The translations under genes were made by a program, and so were the position numbers. Of a stretch of DNA of 21,160 nt, positions 9,702 to 19,400 are shown one piece after another; within the stretch, counting starts at the first letter, position 1, and every line of letters begins with the position of its first letter. The notes beneath the pieces were generated by a model. It saw only the letters and a list, made by a program, of their open reading frames with translations, was not told the origin of the DNA and did not search any database. Source of the stretch: a virus; IMG/VR virus record IMGVR_UViG_3300034198_007831, positions 1 to 21,160 of that record, one strand, 5' to 3'.

Positions 9702-12130
9702 TGGCACAAACACCACTAAATAAAAGAGATATAGACTTACAAGCTCTAGATAATAGACTAATACCAGTAGCTACTAATTTTATATCGTTAGCGTCGCCAT
9801 ACTTAGAGTTTAAGTATGGCGGAGATAATTTGCCTAGCCCAGCTACAATAAAAATATCTGCTCAATTAGCTGGAGACTTAAAAGGTAATGTTACATTTTC
9901 AGTTACTGGACTTAAAGCTAACACAACATTAAATGTAACTAATAATAAGCTTACACTAGACCCTAGTACTTTTTCAGCCTACTCAGTAACTGTTACTGCC
10001 AGCTTAGACGCATATACTTCTAATGAGATGGTTATCTCTAAGAACTTTACAAATTTACTGACTAGATTAACTAGAACATACGATTCATTAGCAGCAGCTT
10101 CTGACGGTACAGATTATAGGCTACCAACAGCTAGTAATACACTAGAACTATACAATGGCACCACTAAAATAACTGGTGGTGATGTGCGTTTTGGTATACA
10201 AGGCATAACAGCAAATAACACAACAGTAGATGGATTAAAATTAACTATTAACTCAACTACTGGCGCTATTACTCTTGAAAATGCGACTGCTGCGGGTTGG
10301 ACCTCTGATATAGTAATTTTTACATTAGTAGCAAAATTTGGTGTTGATGAGTATCCTACTACCTATACTATTAGCAAAATAAGAGCAGATGGAGCTCTTG
10401 CAGATACAAGGCCCCCACCTACGCCAAATTTAACAGTTACAACTAGCTCAAGTTTAACTACTATATTTGTTAATCTTGCAAGTCAACCAATATATAGTGA
10501 AGGTCATGGTCATGACGTTACATTAGTTTATGCTGTAGCATACACTAATAATTATGAGTCTTTAGTATTTGAAAACGCTAGGCTACTAGAGCAATTTCCT
10601 GGTACTTTTGGTAGCTTTAATTCGGATCCAGCTGTTAAGTGGAAAATATGGTTAAAGTGGAAAAGTATAGACGGTGTTAGTAGCACTAATCCGCAAGGAC
10701 CTTTTACTGCTGAAACTGGTTCTGATGTAACAAAACTAGTGGAAGCACTAACTGGTCCTGGAAAGCCGTTTACAGTATTAACGGAAAAAACTGTTGTTGA
10801 CGGCATAGAGTATGAACCTGGAACATACACAACAAAAACGTTTATTATAGATGCCCAAATAACTGGTGCAAAAATAGCTAACCTGGCAGTTGATAATAGT
10901 AAAATTCAAAACCTAGACGCAGCTAAACTTACTGTAGGTGACGGTACTGTAGGCGGTAATTTAAAAAGTTCTAATTACAACAAAACAGCTAAAACAGGTT
11001 GGTTTATAGGCAAAGACGGAACTGCTGACTTTGACGCTGCAGTAATTCGTGGAACACTAAAAGCGAATCAAATAGATGCAAAAGGATTAAGTATTTATGG
11101 TGCTGATGGTACTTTAGTATTAAATGCAGGTAAATCAATACAAGATCAAATTTATCGCTATGTACCAGACGCAACATCTGGTACATCTCTTAACATGGAC
11201 ACAACCTGTAGCTTACCAACAGCTTGGGATAAAAGGAATATAGTAGTTATAAATGATGGTGCCTCTGGAAGAAATGCTTTAGCAGGACGATCAGGAGAAT
11301 TCTTATTAGAAGGAGCACCTAACGATGGAGATGCTGCATCTAAAGCTTTTAGGTTTACCCTAGACCCGCTAAAAAGATACCAAATATCTGCTTTAATTAG
11401 AAAAGTAGGAATAGTTAATGCTAATGCCGCTACTCATTTAGGGTTACTAGAGTTTGATAAAGATAACGCCGCTAGATATGATTGGGGTGGATATTTATAC
11501 GGTAAAATTTTAGCATCAGCTTTGACTACAGAGTTTAAAAGATACTACGTATATATTCCACCTGGAGAGTTAAACGATTTAGCTACTACTGCAGCCTTAC
11601 ACGTAATTTTAGGTTATATAGATGGTTCTTTAAACGCCTATACTGGTAGAATAGAAATCCAAGATATTAGGGTAGATGATATAACTACTCCTTACAATAT
11701 CTATACAGCCACTTTAGCTAGTGGAGCATTAGATGCTACAACTAAATCTAACGCTGTTAAAGCGGAAGCTAAGACGTATACTGATGCCGCTAAAGCCGCG
11801 GCTATAAAGCATACTAATGATAACAGTTTACTTAACTCAGTAAACCAAATTATAAAAACAGGGTTTTTTCTAAGAACAGACGGGTATAATAGTAGAGTAG
11901 TTAATGGTGTAACAATACCAGGCACTGGATTTGCGTTATATGATGGAGGTTTCATAGCTAAAAAGAATGGTGTAGATACTTTAGCTATAAAAGCTGATGG
12001 TAGCGCAGTTTTTAGCGGTACATTAAAGTTAGAACCTATTGGTGCTACTAGTTACTTAAGTATAACTAATGAAAAACTAGAAGTATGGAATAGTGGCAAG
12101 AAAAGGGTAGTTTTAGGTAAGTTAGATTGA
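9701..12130 (+). CDS. Tail tip / central fibre protein, J C-terminus-like
   Basis: This 809-residue protein is probably the tail-tip fibre. Two Ig-like segments come first: about 45-110 with VTFSVTGLKANTTL, and about 120-225 with LELYNGTTKITGGDVRFGI. At 381-478 is the hallmark of lambda J-type C-termini: IIDAQITGAKIANLAVDNSK, then TGWFIGKDGTADFDAA and VIRGTLKAN. A beta-rich region at about 480-665, with a segment ending TGRIEIQDIRVDD, looks like a carbohydrate-binding jelly roll. A short Ala/Lys helix (TKSNAVKAEAKTYTDAAKAA) leads to a second, degenerate J-like motif, GFALYDGGF, then DTLAIKADGSAVFSGTLKL, near the C-terminus. It starts on a 1-nt overlap with the hub gene. Host binding through the C-terminus is known for J and inferred here. 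Confidence 0.8.
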   Translation: MAQTPLNKRDIDLQALDNRLIPVATNFISLASPYLEFKYGGDNLPSPATIKISAQLAGDLKGNVTFSVTGLKANTTLNVTNNKLTLDPSTFSAYSVTVTASLDAYTSNEMVISKNFTNLLTRLTRTYDSLAAASDGTDYRLPTASNTLELYNGTTKITGGDVRFGIQGITANNTTVDGLKLTINSTTGAITLENATAAGWTSDIVIFTLVAKFGVDEYPTTYTISKIRADGALADTRPPPTPNLTVTTSSSLTTIFVNLASQPIYSEGHGHDVTLVYAVAYTNNYESLVFENARLLEQFPGTFGSFNSDPAVKWKIWLKWKSIDGVSSTNPQGPFTAETGSDVTKLVEALTGPGKPFTVLTEKTVVDGIEYEPGTYTTKTFIIDAQITGAKIANLAVDNSKIQNLDAAKLTVGDGTVGGNLKSSNYNKTAKTGWFIGKDGTADFDAAVIRGTLKANQIDAKGLSIYGADGTLVLNAGKSIQDQIYRYVPDATSGTSLNMDTTCSLPTAWDKRNIVVINDGASGRNALAGRSGEFLLEGAPNDGDAASKAFRFTLDPLKRYQISALIRKVGIVNANAATHLGLLEFDKDNAARYDWGGYLYGKILASALTTEFKRYYVYIPPGELNDLATTAALHVILGYIDGSLNAYTGRIEIQDIRVDDITTPYNIYTATLASGALDATTKSNAVKAEAKTYTDAAKAAAIKHTNDNSLLNSVNQIIKTGFFLRTDGYNSRVVNGVTIPGTGFALYDGGFIAKKNGVDTLAIKADGSAVFSGTLKLEPIGATSYLSITNEKLEVWNSGKKRVVLGKLD

Positions 12131-12150
12131 TAGGTATAAAATTTTTTAAC

Positions 12151-12180
12151 TTGACCCTAATTGCCTACTAATGCTATAAT
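12151..12180 (+). promoter_or_regulatory. Extended -10 sigma-70-type promoter for the fibre cluster
   Basis: TTGACC (12151-12156, 5 of 6 matches to the -35 consensus) is separated by 18 nt from a perfect TATAAT (12175-12180). The -10 is preceded by TGC, so it has the extended TGn element. Transcription would start near 12187, giving a leader of about 26 nt before the ATG at 12213. It lies in the only intergenic gap of the module. Confidence 0.8.
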
Positions 12181-12187
12181 AGGCAAT
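12160..12187. promoter_or_regulatory. Inverted repeat across the promoter (possible operator)
   Basis: Perfect 8-bp arms ATTGCCTA (12160-12167) and TAGGCAAT (12180-12187) are separated by 12 nt. The left arm lies in the promoter spacer and the right arm runs from the last -10 base to the expected start site. A dimeric repressor bound here would block RNA polymerase. No U-run follows on either strand, so it does not read as a terminator. Confidence 0.5.
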
Positions 12188-12212
12188 AAAAATTATAAAG
12201 GCAGAAGTTTAT

Positions 12213-15200
12213 ATGGGAATACCAACGGCAGCACAAAAACAGCTATACGCAAGATTAGTAGTTACTAACAATAGTACTGCTGAAGCTTTTCCTGACAGCT
12301 ATTACGATGACGAAAGCTTAGTACAAACAAATAATAATAATAGTTATTTGGCAAAAGCTGACGTGGTTACTCAAAATGTTTCTTCTGTAGAAAATAACAA
12401 AATACTATCCGAGGAGTACTCAGGTAGTTCTAAAAGTTATTCTGAAAGTTCCGCTACATCAGCAACCCAAGCCGCTGCTTCAGCTATTGCTGCTGCAACT
12501 GCCAGAGATGTTGCAACACTATCTGCAGGAATTTATGCTACTGAAGCAGCAGGAATTGCAGGTACAACTGTTGGTAAATACTTTAGCGTACCTTCGTCAC
12601 TTAACACAGAGTATTTAAATTTATACTTACACGAAACCGAAACTACTGCACGTAAAATACAAACATACCCAAGTGTTGCTGGTTTAGAGTATAGTGTTGA
12701 AAATACACTATATATATCCGCTAATGGCTCAGACAGTAATACTGGAACTTCTTGGGCAAAAGCTTTTAGAACAATAGAAAAAGCTTTACAAGCTGCTACC
12801 GAAAGATGGAATACATATAATAAAGCAACCCTTATAGAATGGGCTCCTGAAAGCATAGTTTATACTAAAGGGCATTTAGATATGCCTGATAATTGTGTTA
12901 TTAAAGCTGTTCACCGTACAGTATTTGTACGCCCATTTGATGATAGCTATGCTGAGCGTAATGTGTTTCGTATGGGTAGTGGTTGTTTTCTAGAAGGCGT
13001 AATGTTTGAAGGCTGGAGACTTGACAGTTTAGAAAATCCTACAGAAGGATTTGCAGTAAGCTTTAGACCTGGTGCAGTAATTACTCGTGTGCCTTATGCA
13101 CATAAAATTGCTTGCCGCGCATTACCAACTTGGGGTATAATTGCTCCTCCGTTAGACGCTGCAAATGCAAATCCTCTTGTACCACGTGCAGGTGGCGTAG
13201 CTCTTGCTGACGGTAATATTATTTCCCAATATAGTATATTTCCTAACATTATGACTTGGGGTGCTACTCCAGTTTTACCAAATGGTATAGGTTATTGCGC
13301 AAAAAACGGTGCCCTTATTAACGCGGTTAATGCTGTTAGTATTTGGGCACACAAGCATTTTCTTGCCCAAAGTGGCGGACAGATTATTTTATCTGCTTGT
13401 TCTACACAGTTTGGTGACTACTCAATGGTTGCGGATGGTGGCAGAGATATACTTAACCCAACTAAAACATACGCAGCAACTAATGTTAATAATACTATAC
13501 CTAGATTTACTACTAAAGCCGATAAAGATTGTATTAGTGATTTAGTTAATCCAGCTAAGCAAACTACTTTAGTTGATGAGATGTGGACAGAGCTTTCGGG
13601 TATAGGGTATACGGATAGTTGGAGTAATACTTTACAGCTAAAAACAAAATCTGACGCTAAACTACTATTGCAATGTTTATACTGGACCCTAAGCAGTGGT
13701 AATGAGCAGCCAATGCTTGATTTTGCAAAAGGTATGTTTGACGTTAACGCCAAGCCTGTTTATATTTCTGCAGCTAAATCTTCTGTGCCCATTACCGAAG
13801 AAACAGGAGCTTTAGCTAGAAGAGTTCAAAATAATACTAGTTTTGCAGCACAACTTAAAGCTTCGCAAGACACAATAGCAGACACTATGTGGACAGCTTT
13901 AGTTGACAGAGTTTATGTGTCTACTTGGACAGAACAAGACGAATACTATACTAAAAGAGACGCTAAAACATTACTAACAGCACTAGAAAGAGCTTTGGTT
14001 TATGCAAACGAGCAGTATATGACAGACTTTGTAAGAGGCCTATATTACACTGACGGAAGCCTAGTAATAGAATATCAAAAACTTCCAGCAACTTTATATG
14101 CTTGGCAAAACATGAAAACCAGTGTTTTAAACTTAAGCAGTGTTGGACCAACAACTGGAAATTTATACTTAACTATAGAAGCACTATTTAATGCTTTAAT
14201 ATCTAATTTTAGTTTTAAAGGCGACGTTACTTTTAATGCTAATTCTAGAGCTCGTGCAGAAGCAAAACTTTTGAGTGCAGGCGTCCCTACTGGAGCTATA
14301 ACAGGTCAAACACTTTGGAATAGTATTGTTGCTAAAGGATACAACAGTTATTTAAATAACACAACTGATGAAGGCTATACTAAAAGAGACGGAGAAACTC
14401 TGCTAACTGCACTAAGAGAGTGCACGGTTCCAACCACAGGGTTTAATCAAAGCGAACTACCTATGTTAGATTTTGCTTATGGACTATATTCGTTTTTTGG
14501 AACTTCAGTAATTTCTGCTGCAAAAATGCCAGCAGTATTATTATCATTTGATAAAGTAGAACAATTTATAGCAACCTACGTAACCGACACTAATGCTAGA
14601 ACTGTTATATCACGTATACTTACAGCACTAAAAGAAAATATTACTTTTAAAAAATTAACTACGTTTCCTACAAGTTTAGAGGCAGCAAATAAAATAACTG
14701 AAGCTTATGTTTTTGGAAGAACAGATGATTTAGCAGCATTAATAGATGTTGCATGGACAGCAGTACAAGCTGAAGCAACATATTTTAATAATAATGCCCT
14801 AACGCTTTCAGACGCTACAGCTACTAAAAATTACGCAAAAAGATTTGCAAAAGCACTAGCAGAGTGTTTTAGATTAGGATCAGATCAGCCAATGATTAAT
14901 TTTGGCAATCAGTTACTTATATCTTTAGATGTGTGTGTAATAGAACCAACTAAAGTTGCAGGAACACTAAGAGTATTTAAACTTTTAGGCAATCAACTAG
15001 TTAATAAATTAGGTGCTTATAGTATTGATGTTGCTAATATAATAACAAACTTAGAATCTAATTTAATTTGCAACAAAAATGTTTTACCTACTTTAAGCGC
15101 AACAGGTATAGCTAATTTAAAAAATGCTGCTGCACTTATTAAAAACTATCAAGAGTCTATAATAGAAAATACTTGGACAGCTTTAACACAAGATTCAAAT

Positions 15201-15932
15201 GTATTTGGTACAGGTAAACTAACGCAAGAAGACATGGTGCTTACTAAACGCGATACTTTAACCTTGCTAACAGCAATACGTGGTGTATTAGATACTTTTA
15301 CCGAAAAACCAATACTTAACTTTGCAAGCGAAATGTTTTTGCCTGCACGAGTGCCTGTTATTACTGGTGCAAAAATAATTCCAACTGTGTACTCATTTAA
15401 AGTTTTAAAAGATTATCTTAATCCCCCAGGAACCACTACTCCTGTAGAAGCTTCTGGATCTATTTTGGGCAATTTAATTAGTAATGCTACCCTAAACTCT
15501 AATAAGTACGCATTTGTATTTTGCTGGAATTTTATAAAAAAATACGTACGCAATACAATTAATGCTACAGGCAGTGCTTTACTAAAAGATACCGCTGACG
15601 CTTTACTAGATACTTTAAATACTAACGTGCTAATTCCTGATACAATACAAGAGCCTAGCCGAATTACAGCTATTGGCCATACTTGGACTTCTGTAATGGG
15701 CGGTGTAGCGCTTACAAAAATTCCTCCAGCAAATAATGCTGCTACAATTCAAGATTCTATTGTCGAAAGCGATAATGGTATTGTTATTGCGTCAGGACAA
15801 GACGATCAAGGTAATGCCCTGTTTGTGGGCGGATTACAAATAAATTCAGATACTGGCGAACTAGGCGGACCTCCATTCGATCAAGCCGTTAGACGAGTAG
15901 CAACAAAAACATCAATATCCAGGAGTTTCTAA
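12213..15932 (+). CDS. Large tail fibre with beta-helix-like region and repeats
   Basis: This 1239-residue fibre-like protein has a likely virion-attachment N-terminus (1-60). A Ser/Ala-rich helical stalk follows at about 62-115 (SGSSKSYSESSATSATQAAA). From 167 it has YISANGSDSNTGTSWAKAFR and then TIEKAL, the usual opening of right-handed parallel beta-helix proteins such as tailspikes and pectate-lyase-like folds. The beta-rich region continues to about 440. Five degenerate repeats occupy about 457-1070. The C-terminus (about 1176-1239) has GQDDQGNALFVGGLQINSDT, GPPFDQAVRR and ends TSISRSF; it may be a conserved trimerisation or tip unit. No catalytic residues can be assigned, so enzymatic depolymerase activity is unproven. 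The start has AAAGG at 12197-12201, 11 nt upstream, and follows its own promoter. Its stop overlaps the next ATG by 1 nt. Confidence 0.8.
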   Translation: MGIPTAAQKQLYARLVVTNNSTAEAFPDSYYDDESLVQTNNNNSYLAKADVVTQNVSSVENNKILSEEYSGSSKSYSESSATSATQAAASAIAAATARDVATLSAGIYATEAAGIAGTTVGKYFSVPSSLNTEYLNLYLHETETTARKIQTYPSVAGLEYSVENTLYISANGSDSNTGTSWAKAFRTIEKALQAATERWNTYNKATLIEWAPESIVYTKGHLDMPDNCVIKAVHRTVFVRPFDDSYAERNVFRMGSGCFLEGVMFEGWRLDSLENPTEGFAVSFRPGAVITRVPYAHKIACRALPTWGIIAPPLDAANANPLVPRAGGVALADGNIISQYSIFPNIMTWGATPVLPNGIGYCAKNGALINAVNAVSIWAHKHFLAQSGGQIILSACSTQFGDYSMVADGGRDILNPTKTYAATNVNNTIPRFTTKADKDCISDLVNPAKQTTLVDEMWTELSGIGYTDSWSNTLQLKTKSDAKLLLQCLYWTLSSGNEQPMLDFAKGMFDVNAKPVYISAAKSSVPITEETGALARRVQNNTSFAAQLKASQDTIADTMWTALVDRVYVSTWTEQDEYYTKRDAKTLLTALERALVYANEQYMTDFVRGLYYTDGSLVIEYQKLPATLYAWQNMKTSVLNLSSVGPTTGNLYLTIEALFNALISNFSFKGDVTFNANSRARAEAKLLSAGVPTGAITGQTLWNSIVAKGYNSYLNNTTDEGYTKRDGETLLTALRECTVPTTGFNQSELPMLDFAYGLYSFFGTSVISAAKMPAVLLSFDKVEQFIATYVTDTNARTVISRILTALKENITFKKLTTFPTSLEAANKITEAYVFGRTDDLAALIDVAWTAVQAEATYFNNNALTLSDATATKNYAKRFAKALAECFRLGSDQPMINFGNQLLISLDVCVIEPTKVAGTLRVFKLLGNQLVNKLGAYSIDVANIITNLESNLICNKNVLPTLSATGIANLKNAAALIKNYQESIIENTWTALTQDSNVFGTGKLTQEDMVLTKRDTLTLLTAIRGVLDTFTEKPILNFASEMFLPARVPVITGAKIIPTVYSFKVLKDYLNPPGTTTPVEASGSILGNLISNATLNSNKYAFVFCWNFIKKYVRNTINATGSALLKDTADALLDTLNTNVLIPDTIQEPSRITAIGHTWTSVMGGVALTKIPPANNAATIQDSIVESDNGIVIASGQDDQGNALFVGGLQINSDTGELGGPPFDQAVRRVATKTSISRSF
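13581..15420 (+). repeat. Five degenerate ~100-145 aa repeats in the fibre
   Basis: Units begin at residues 457 (MWTELSGIGY), 559 (MWTALVDRVY), 701 (LWNSIVAKGY), 847 (AWTAVQAEAT) and 987 (TWTALTQDSN). Each continues with a [YL]TKRDxxTLLTAL-like helix and then a [QKL]PMLDFAxGLY-like motif. Most end with a PVIxxAK-like segment and a hydrophobic helix. Unit 4 has lost the KRD. Spacings are 102, 142, 146 and 140 residues. The DNA copies are strongly diverged. Confidence 0.75.
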
Positions 15933-16462
15933 TGGCAGAAAAAATTAAATGCAAAACACCGTCTACTGGTAGAGTTAAAAACTATACTTATACTAATATT
16001 CCTGTAAAAAATTGGATTACTATAGCTGAAGCTCCTTACTTTTCAGTACCAGATGCTCGTAGAGTATATGCAGACAGAGACCCAGAAGATATTACCAGAG
16101 GGCTTAGATCTGGGGAAATATTTTTTATGACCCCCGTTTTTATTAGAAACACAACTTTTAGTAATTTGCCTCCTGGTGTAACTGGTAATACCACTGTTGA
16201 AACAACATTAGTAGAAATAAGACTAGTAACCGAAAGCGGTACTACAATTGCCTGCCCAGGAATAATGACAATACCACCAGGTGACACTGCTATGGTACCA
16301 GTACAAGGTAGAAGTCTAGTAAAAAGAAATTTTAATTATTCCGATGGAGATAAGTTACAGATATATGTTTATTCAGCTGCAGGTACAGGTAGTATTGCGC
16401 CAATACAAATATGGGCAAGTGCTGAAGAAAAGCCTTCGTCAGAACATACAGGAGTAGAGTAA
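15932..16462 (+). CDS. Conserved-looking virion-associated protein, unknown function
   Basis: I do not recognise a named family for this 176-residue protein. It has no signal peptide or membrane segment. The middle looks beta-rich: GEIFFMTPVFIRNTTF, VETTLVEIRLVTESG, then GIMTIPPGDTAMVPVQGRSL and KLQIYVYSAAG. That alternation fits a small beta-sandwich domain such as an attachment, collar or decoration protein. It lies between two large fibre-like genes and overlaps the first by 1 nt (TAATG). AGGAG at 15921-15925 lies 6 nt before the ATG and supports this start. A structural or fibre-linking role is inferred only from this context. Confidence 0.65.
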   Translation: MAEKIKCKTPSTGRVKNYTYTNIPVKNWITIAEAPYFSVPDARRVYADRDPEDITRGLRSGEIFFMTPVFIRNTTFSNLPPGVTGNTTVETTLVEIRLVTESGTTIACPGIMTIPPGDTAMVPVQGRSLVKRNFNYSDGDKLQIYVYSAAGTGSIAPIQIWASAEEKPSSEHTGVE

Positions 16463-16465
16463 TAA

Positions 16466-19400
16466 ATGGGCAATTTAAGCGATACAAAATTAGTTTCTGG
16501 AAGAACTCCTGTTATTGGCTACAGCTATAGCAAAGCACCAGCTAGCGGAGAACTAAATAACGTACTGCCTCCAGAATCTTTTGAAGGTTCTTGGGTATAC
16601 TACGAAAATCAAATGCAATTTTCTACTGGCACAGAGTGGAAAAGCACTGATCCGCCTGTTATACGTACACCTTCTGCTGCTGCACCTAATCCAAATATAC
16701 TTTTAACTAAAAGACAGTTAATTTTAACAGGCTACTCAACAACAGTTGCTGGATTAAGGCTACTGTCCGCAAGATTTCAAATTAGTTTAACAAGAGAGTT
16801 TGTTAATCCAGTAACTTTTTCAGTAGAAGCTGCTGTAACACTTCCAGTAAACTTTGTTAAAGATCAGTACTATACTATTTTAACTCTTGGTACAACTAAC
16901 TGGACTGCAGTAGGTGTAACAGGACTTGCAGCAGTAGGTACTGTTTTTAAAGCTACTGGACCTGGAACTGGAACTGGAAATGCTACCCTTAATGTTAATA
17001 CTTATACATTAAAAGCTAGCGAACCTGATATACGCTTAGTGCCTGGTACGGTTTACTATTGGAGAGGTAAATATGTTGCTGAACAAAATCAAGAATCTGC
17101 ATGGTCTTCCATAACACCTGGAGTTTTTCCTGAGTATATAGAAACCCCAAAAATTATTACTACTACTGGAATAAGAACAGCAACAATAACAGTATCCAGA
17201 TTTTTAACACCGTTTAGTTTGCCAGGAGAAGCTGTTTATAATAACACAGTATTTACATTATATAATCAGCTTGAGGGAGATCCCTTAACACCTAATATAA
17301 CTGTAATACAAGGTAATATTGATGTAGCTGCAACTGTTCCTAAAACTATTATAGGTGCTAATCTTCCGTACTATTGGAAAGCTAGACATACAGCTCGTTT
17401 AACTATTGACGGTGTTAACGTCTCAGTAAGCTCTCCTTCAACTAGCGTACAAACTCAACGACAAGTATTAGATGTATTTACGCCAGAAATAGACTGCTTA
17501 ATTGGTGTACCTTTAATAGAATTAAAAGTTACAGCTTTTGGTTCTAGTATTACTCCTGCTCCTGTTTTAAGTAAAATTCTATGGGAGTTTTACTCAAGCC
17601 CAAATATAGACGAAGGTACTATAGGTATAGTAGAAGAAAACTACAATGCTTTAACTATGACTCTTGATACAATTCGTAAACTAGATCTTAGCAGTCAAAA
17701 AGTAACTTTTTTAGAAGACGAAAAGCAATATTATTGGAGATGTAGATACTTAACTACAACAGGTACTTATTCTGAGTATAGTACTCTAATACCCGTACTA
17801 TTTATTAAAGCAGCAATAATATCTACGCCTGAAGTACCTACAGCTTTTCAAATAAACTCTGAAATAACCGCTTTTGAATTAAAAGGGTTTAAGAGTCTTT
17901 TTGATTTAGCCTTTGTAAGAACTAACTACGAAGTATATCGTAATGCAACTATTGTACAAGGTGTGTCGCCACTACTAGCAAGAAGCAGTCTAAGTGATAC
18001 AACAGGTTTTATATTAGCAGGTTCTGATCCCGATTTAGATAAAGGCAATATTTATTACTGGCGAGCTCAGTATGAAGGAAGAAAAGGCCTTCCTGGTACA
18101 CCTAGTTCATTTAGTCCTTGGACACCTTTATTTCCTTATATACAGCCTCCTTCTATTGCTACACCTGCTCTTAGTATAGTTACTACTTTAAATGCAGATA
18201 ATTTAGTACCACAACCCACAGTATCACTTCTAAGCACAGCTTTTGAAAAATTATCTGAACTAGTAAATGAAACTCATGTATCTAGTAATTGGGAACTATA
18301 TGAAAGCGGTAGTGCTAGTCCTTATCAAAGACTACTGAATAGTACCCAAAATTTACTTAGTTGGAGCCCCCTTGACCTTAGACCAGGAAAAGTATATACA
18401 GCAAGAGTTCAACACAACGGTGCATTTGATAGCTCTGGTTGGAGTAATGTTGTAACTTTTCAAACTGTTCCTGTGTTTAAAAATGAAGTCGATAAGCCAA
18501 ACCAAAATCCTGTAAATCAGAATAATCAAGCACTACAACTTAGAGACTACTGGCCTGCTGGAGGCGGCTGGTATGCAGCAAATATGTGGCAGTATGAAGC
18601 AGAAACTCCTAGTGCTGGCAGTATACTTATTGACAATCTTATTATTCTTAACGATAAAACTGTTACAGGTCCTGCAGTAACAAATACGGAGAACCACTTT
18701 GAGTTTAACTTAACAGATGCGTACGACACGCCTTTAGAACAAAACAAAGTTCCTATTTTTTACCTAGGACAAAGAGTAAGCTTAAGATCAAAACAAAACA
18801 CTGAAACTAGACTGGAGGGCTATATAGTTAAAGCTTACGGCCAGTATATAACTGTAGGTGTATTTGAGATGTTTATTGATACCTTTCCAAAAACAATATC
18901 AGGCGGATTTTATATATTAGCGCCCTATAGATTAGTTTTAGCCCCTAAAGCTAGTGGTGAACAAGCCACTTTTAGTGATGGTGATCCTATATTTGACTTT
19001 TATGCAGCTGATAGCTTTGATAGTAACGGTAACTATGTTAACGATGAAAGATTTGTAAATGGAGAATTACTACGTACGCCACCCTTACCATTTGAAGTTT
19101 GGAGCAGCACAGAAGGTAAAAGAATTACAGAGTCACTAGTTAAATATCCACTTTCACAATATTACTGCAAGCCAGCAGTCTGGGCAATGAGTAGAACAAT
19201 AAATGGAAAAAATGACTGGTACATACCTGCAAGAGACGAGTTAACAGCTATATTTTATAATTGTCATAATTATCTATATCCTCCTCCTAGCGCAAGCTAT
19301 TCAGTAGCAGACATGACTAACCCAAATAGTAGTCTCTACGCACCTTGGGGATTTGTTTATAGAACAACTAGTTATACTAACTATACTAAACAAAAATTTA

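Noticed and set aside
12160-12187. Hairpin before the fibre gene as a terminator
   Set aside because: No T-run follows the stem on either strand, and it overlaps a near-consensus promoter, so an operator reading fits better.
12711-13540. Catalytic polysaccharide depolymerase in the fibre
   Set aside because: The beta-helix-like opening is present, but I could not identify catalytic acidic residues, and many phage beta-helices only bind. Enzymatic activity is not claimed.
13309-13545. 78-aa open frame on the + strand inside the fibre gene
   Set aside because: It is in a different frame from the 1239-aa fibre, within its beta-rich region. It has a low-complexity Leu-rich sequence and no ribosome site.
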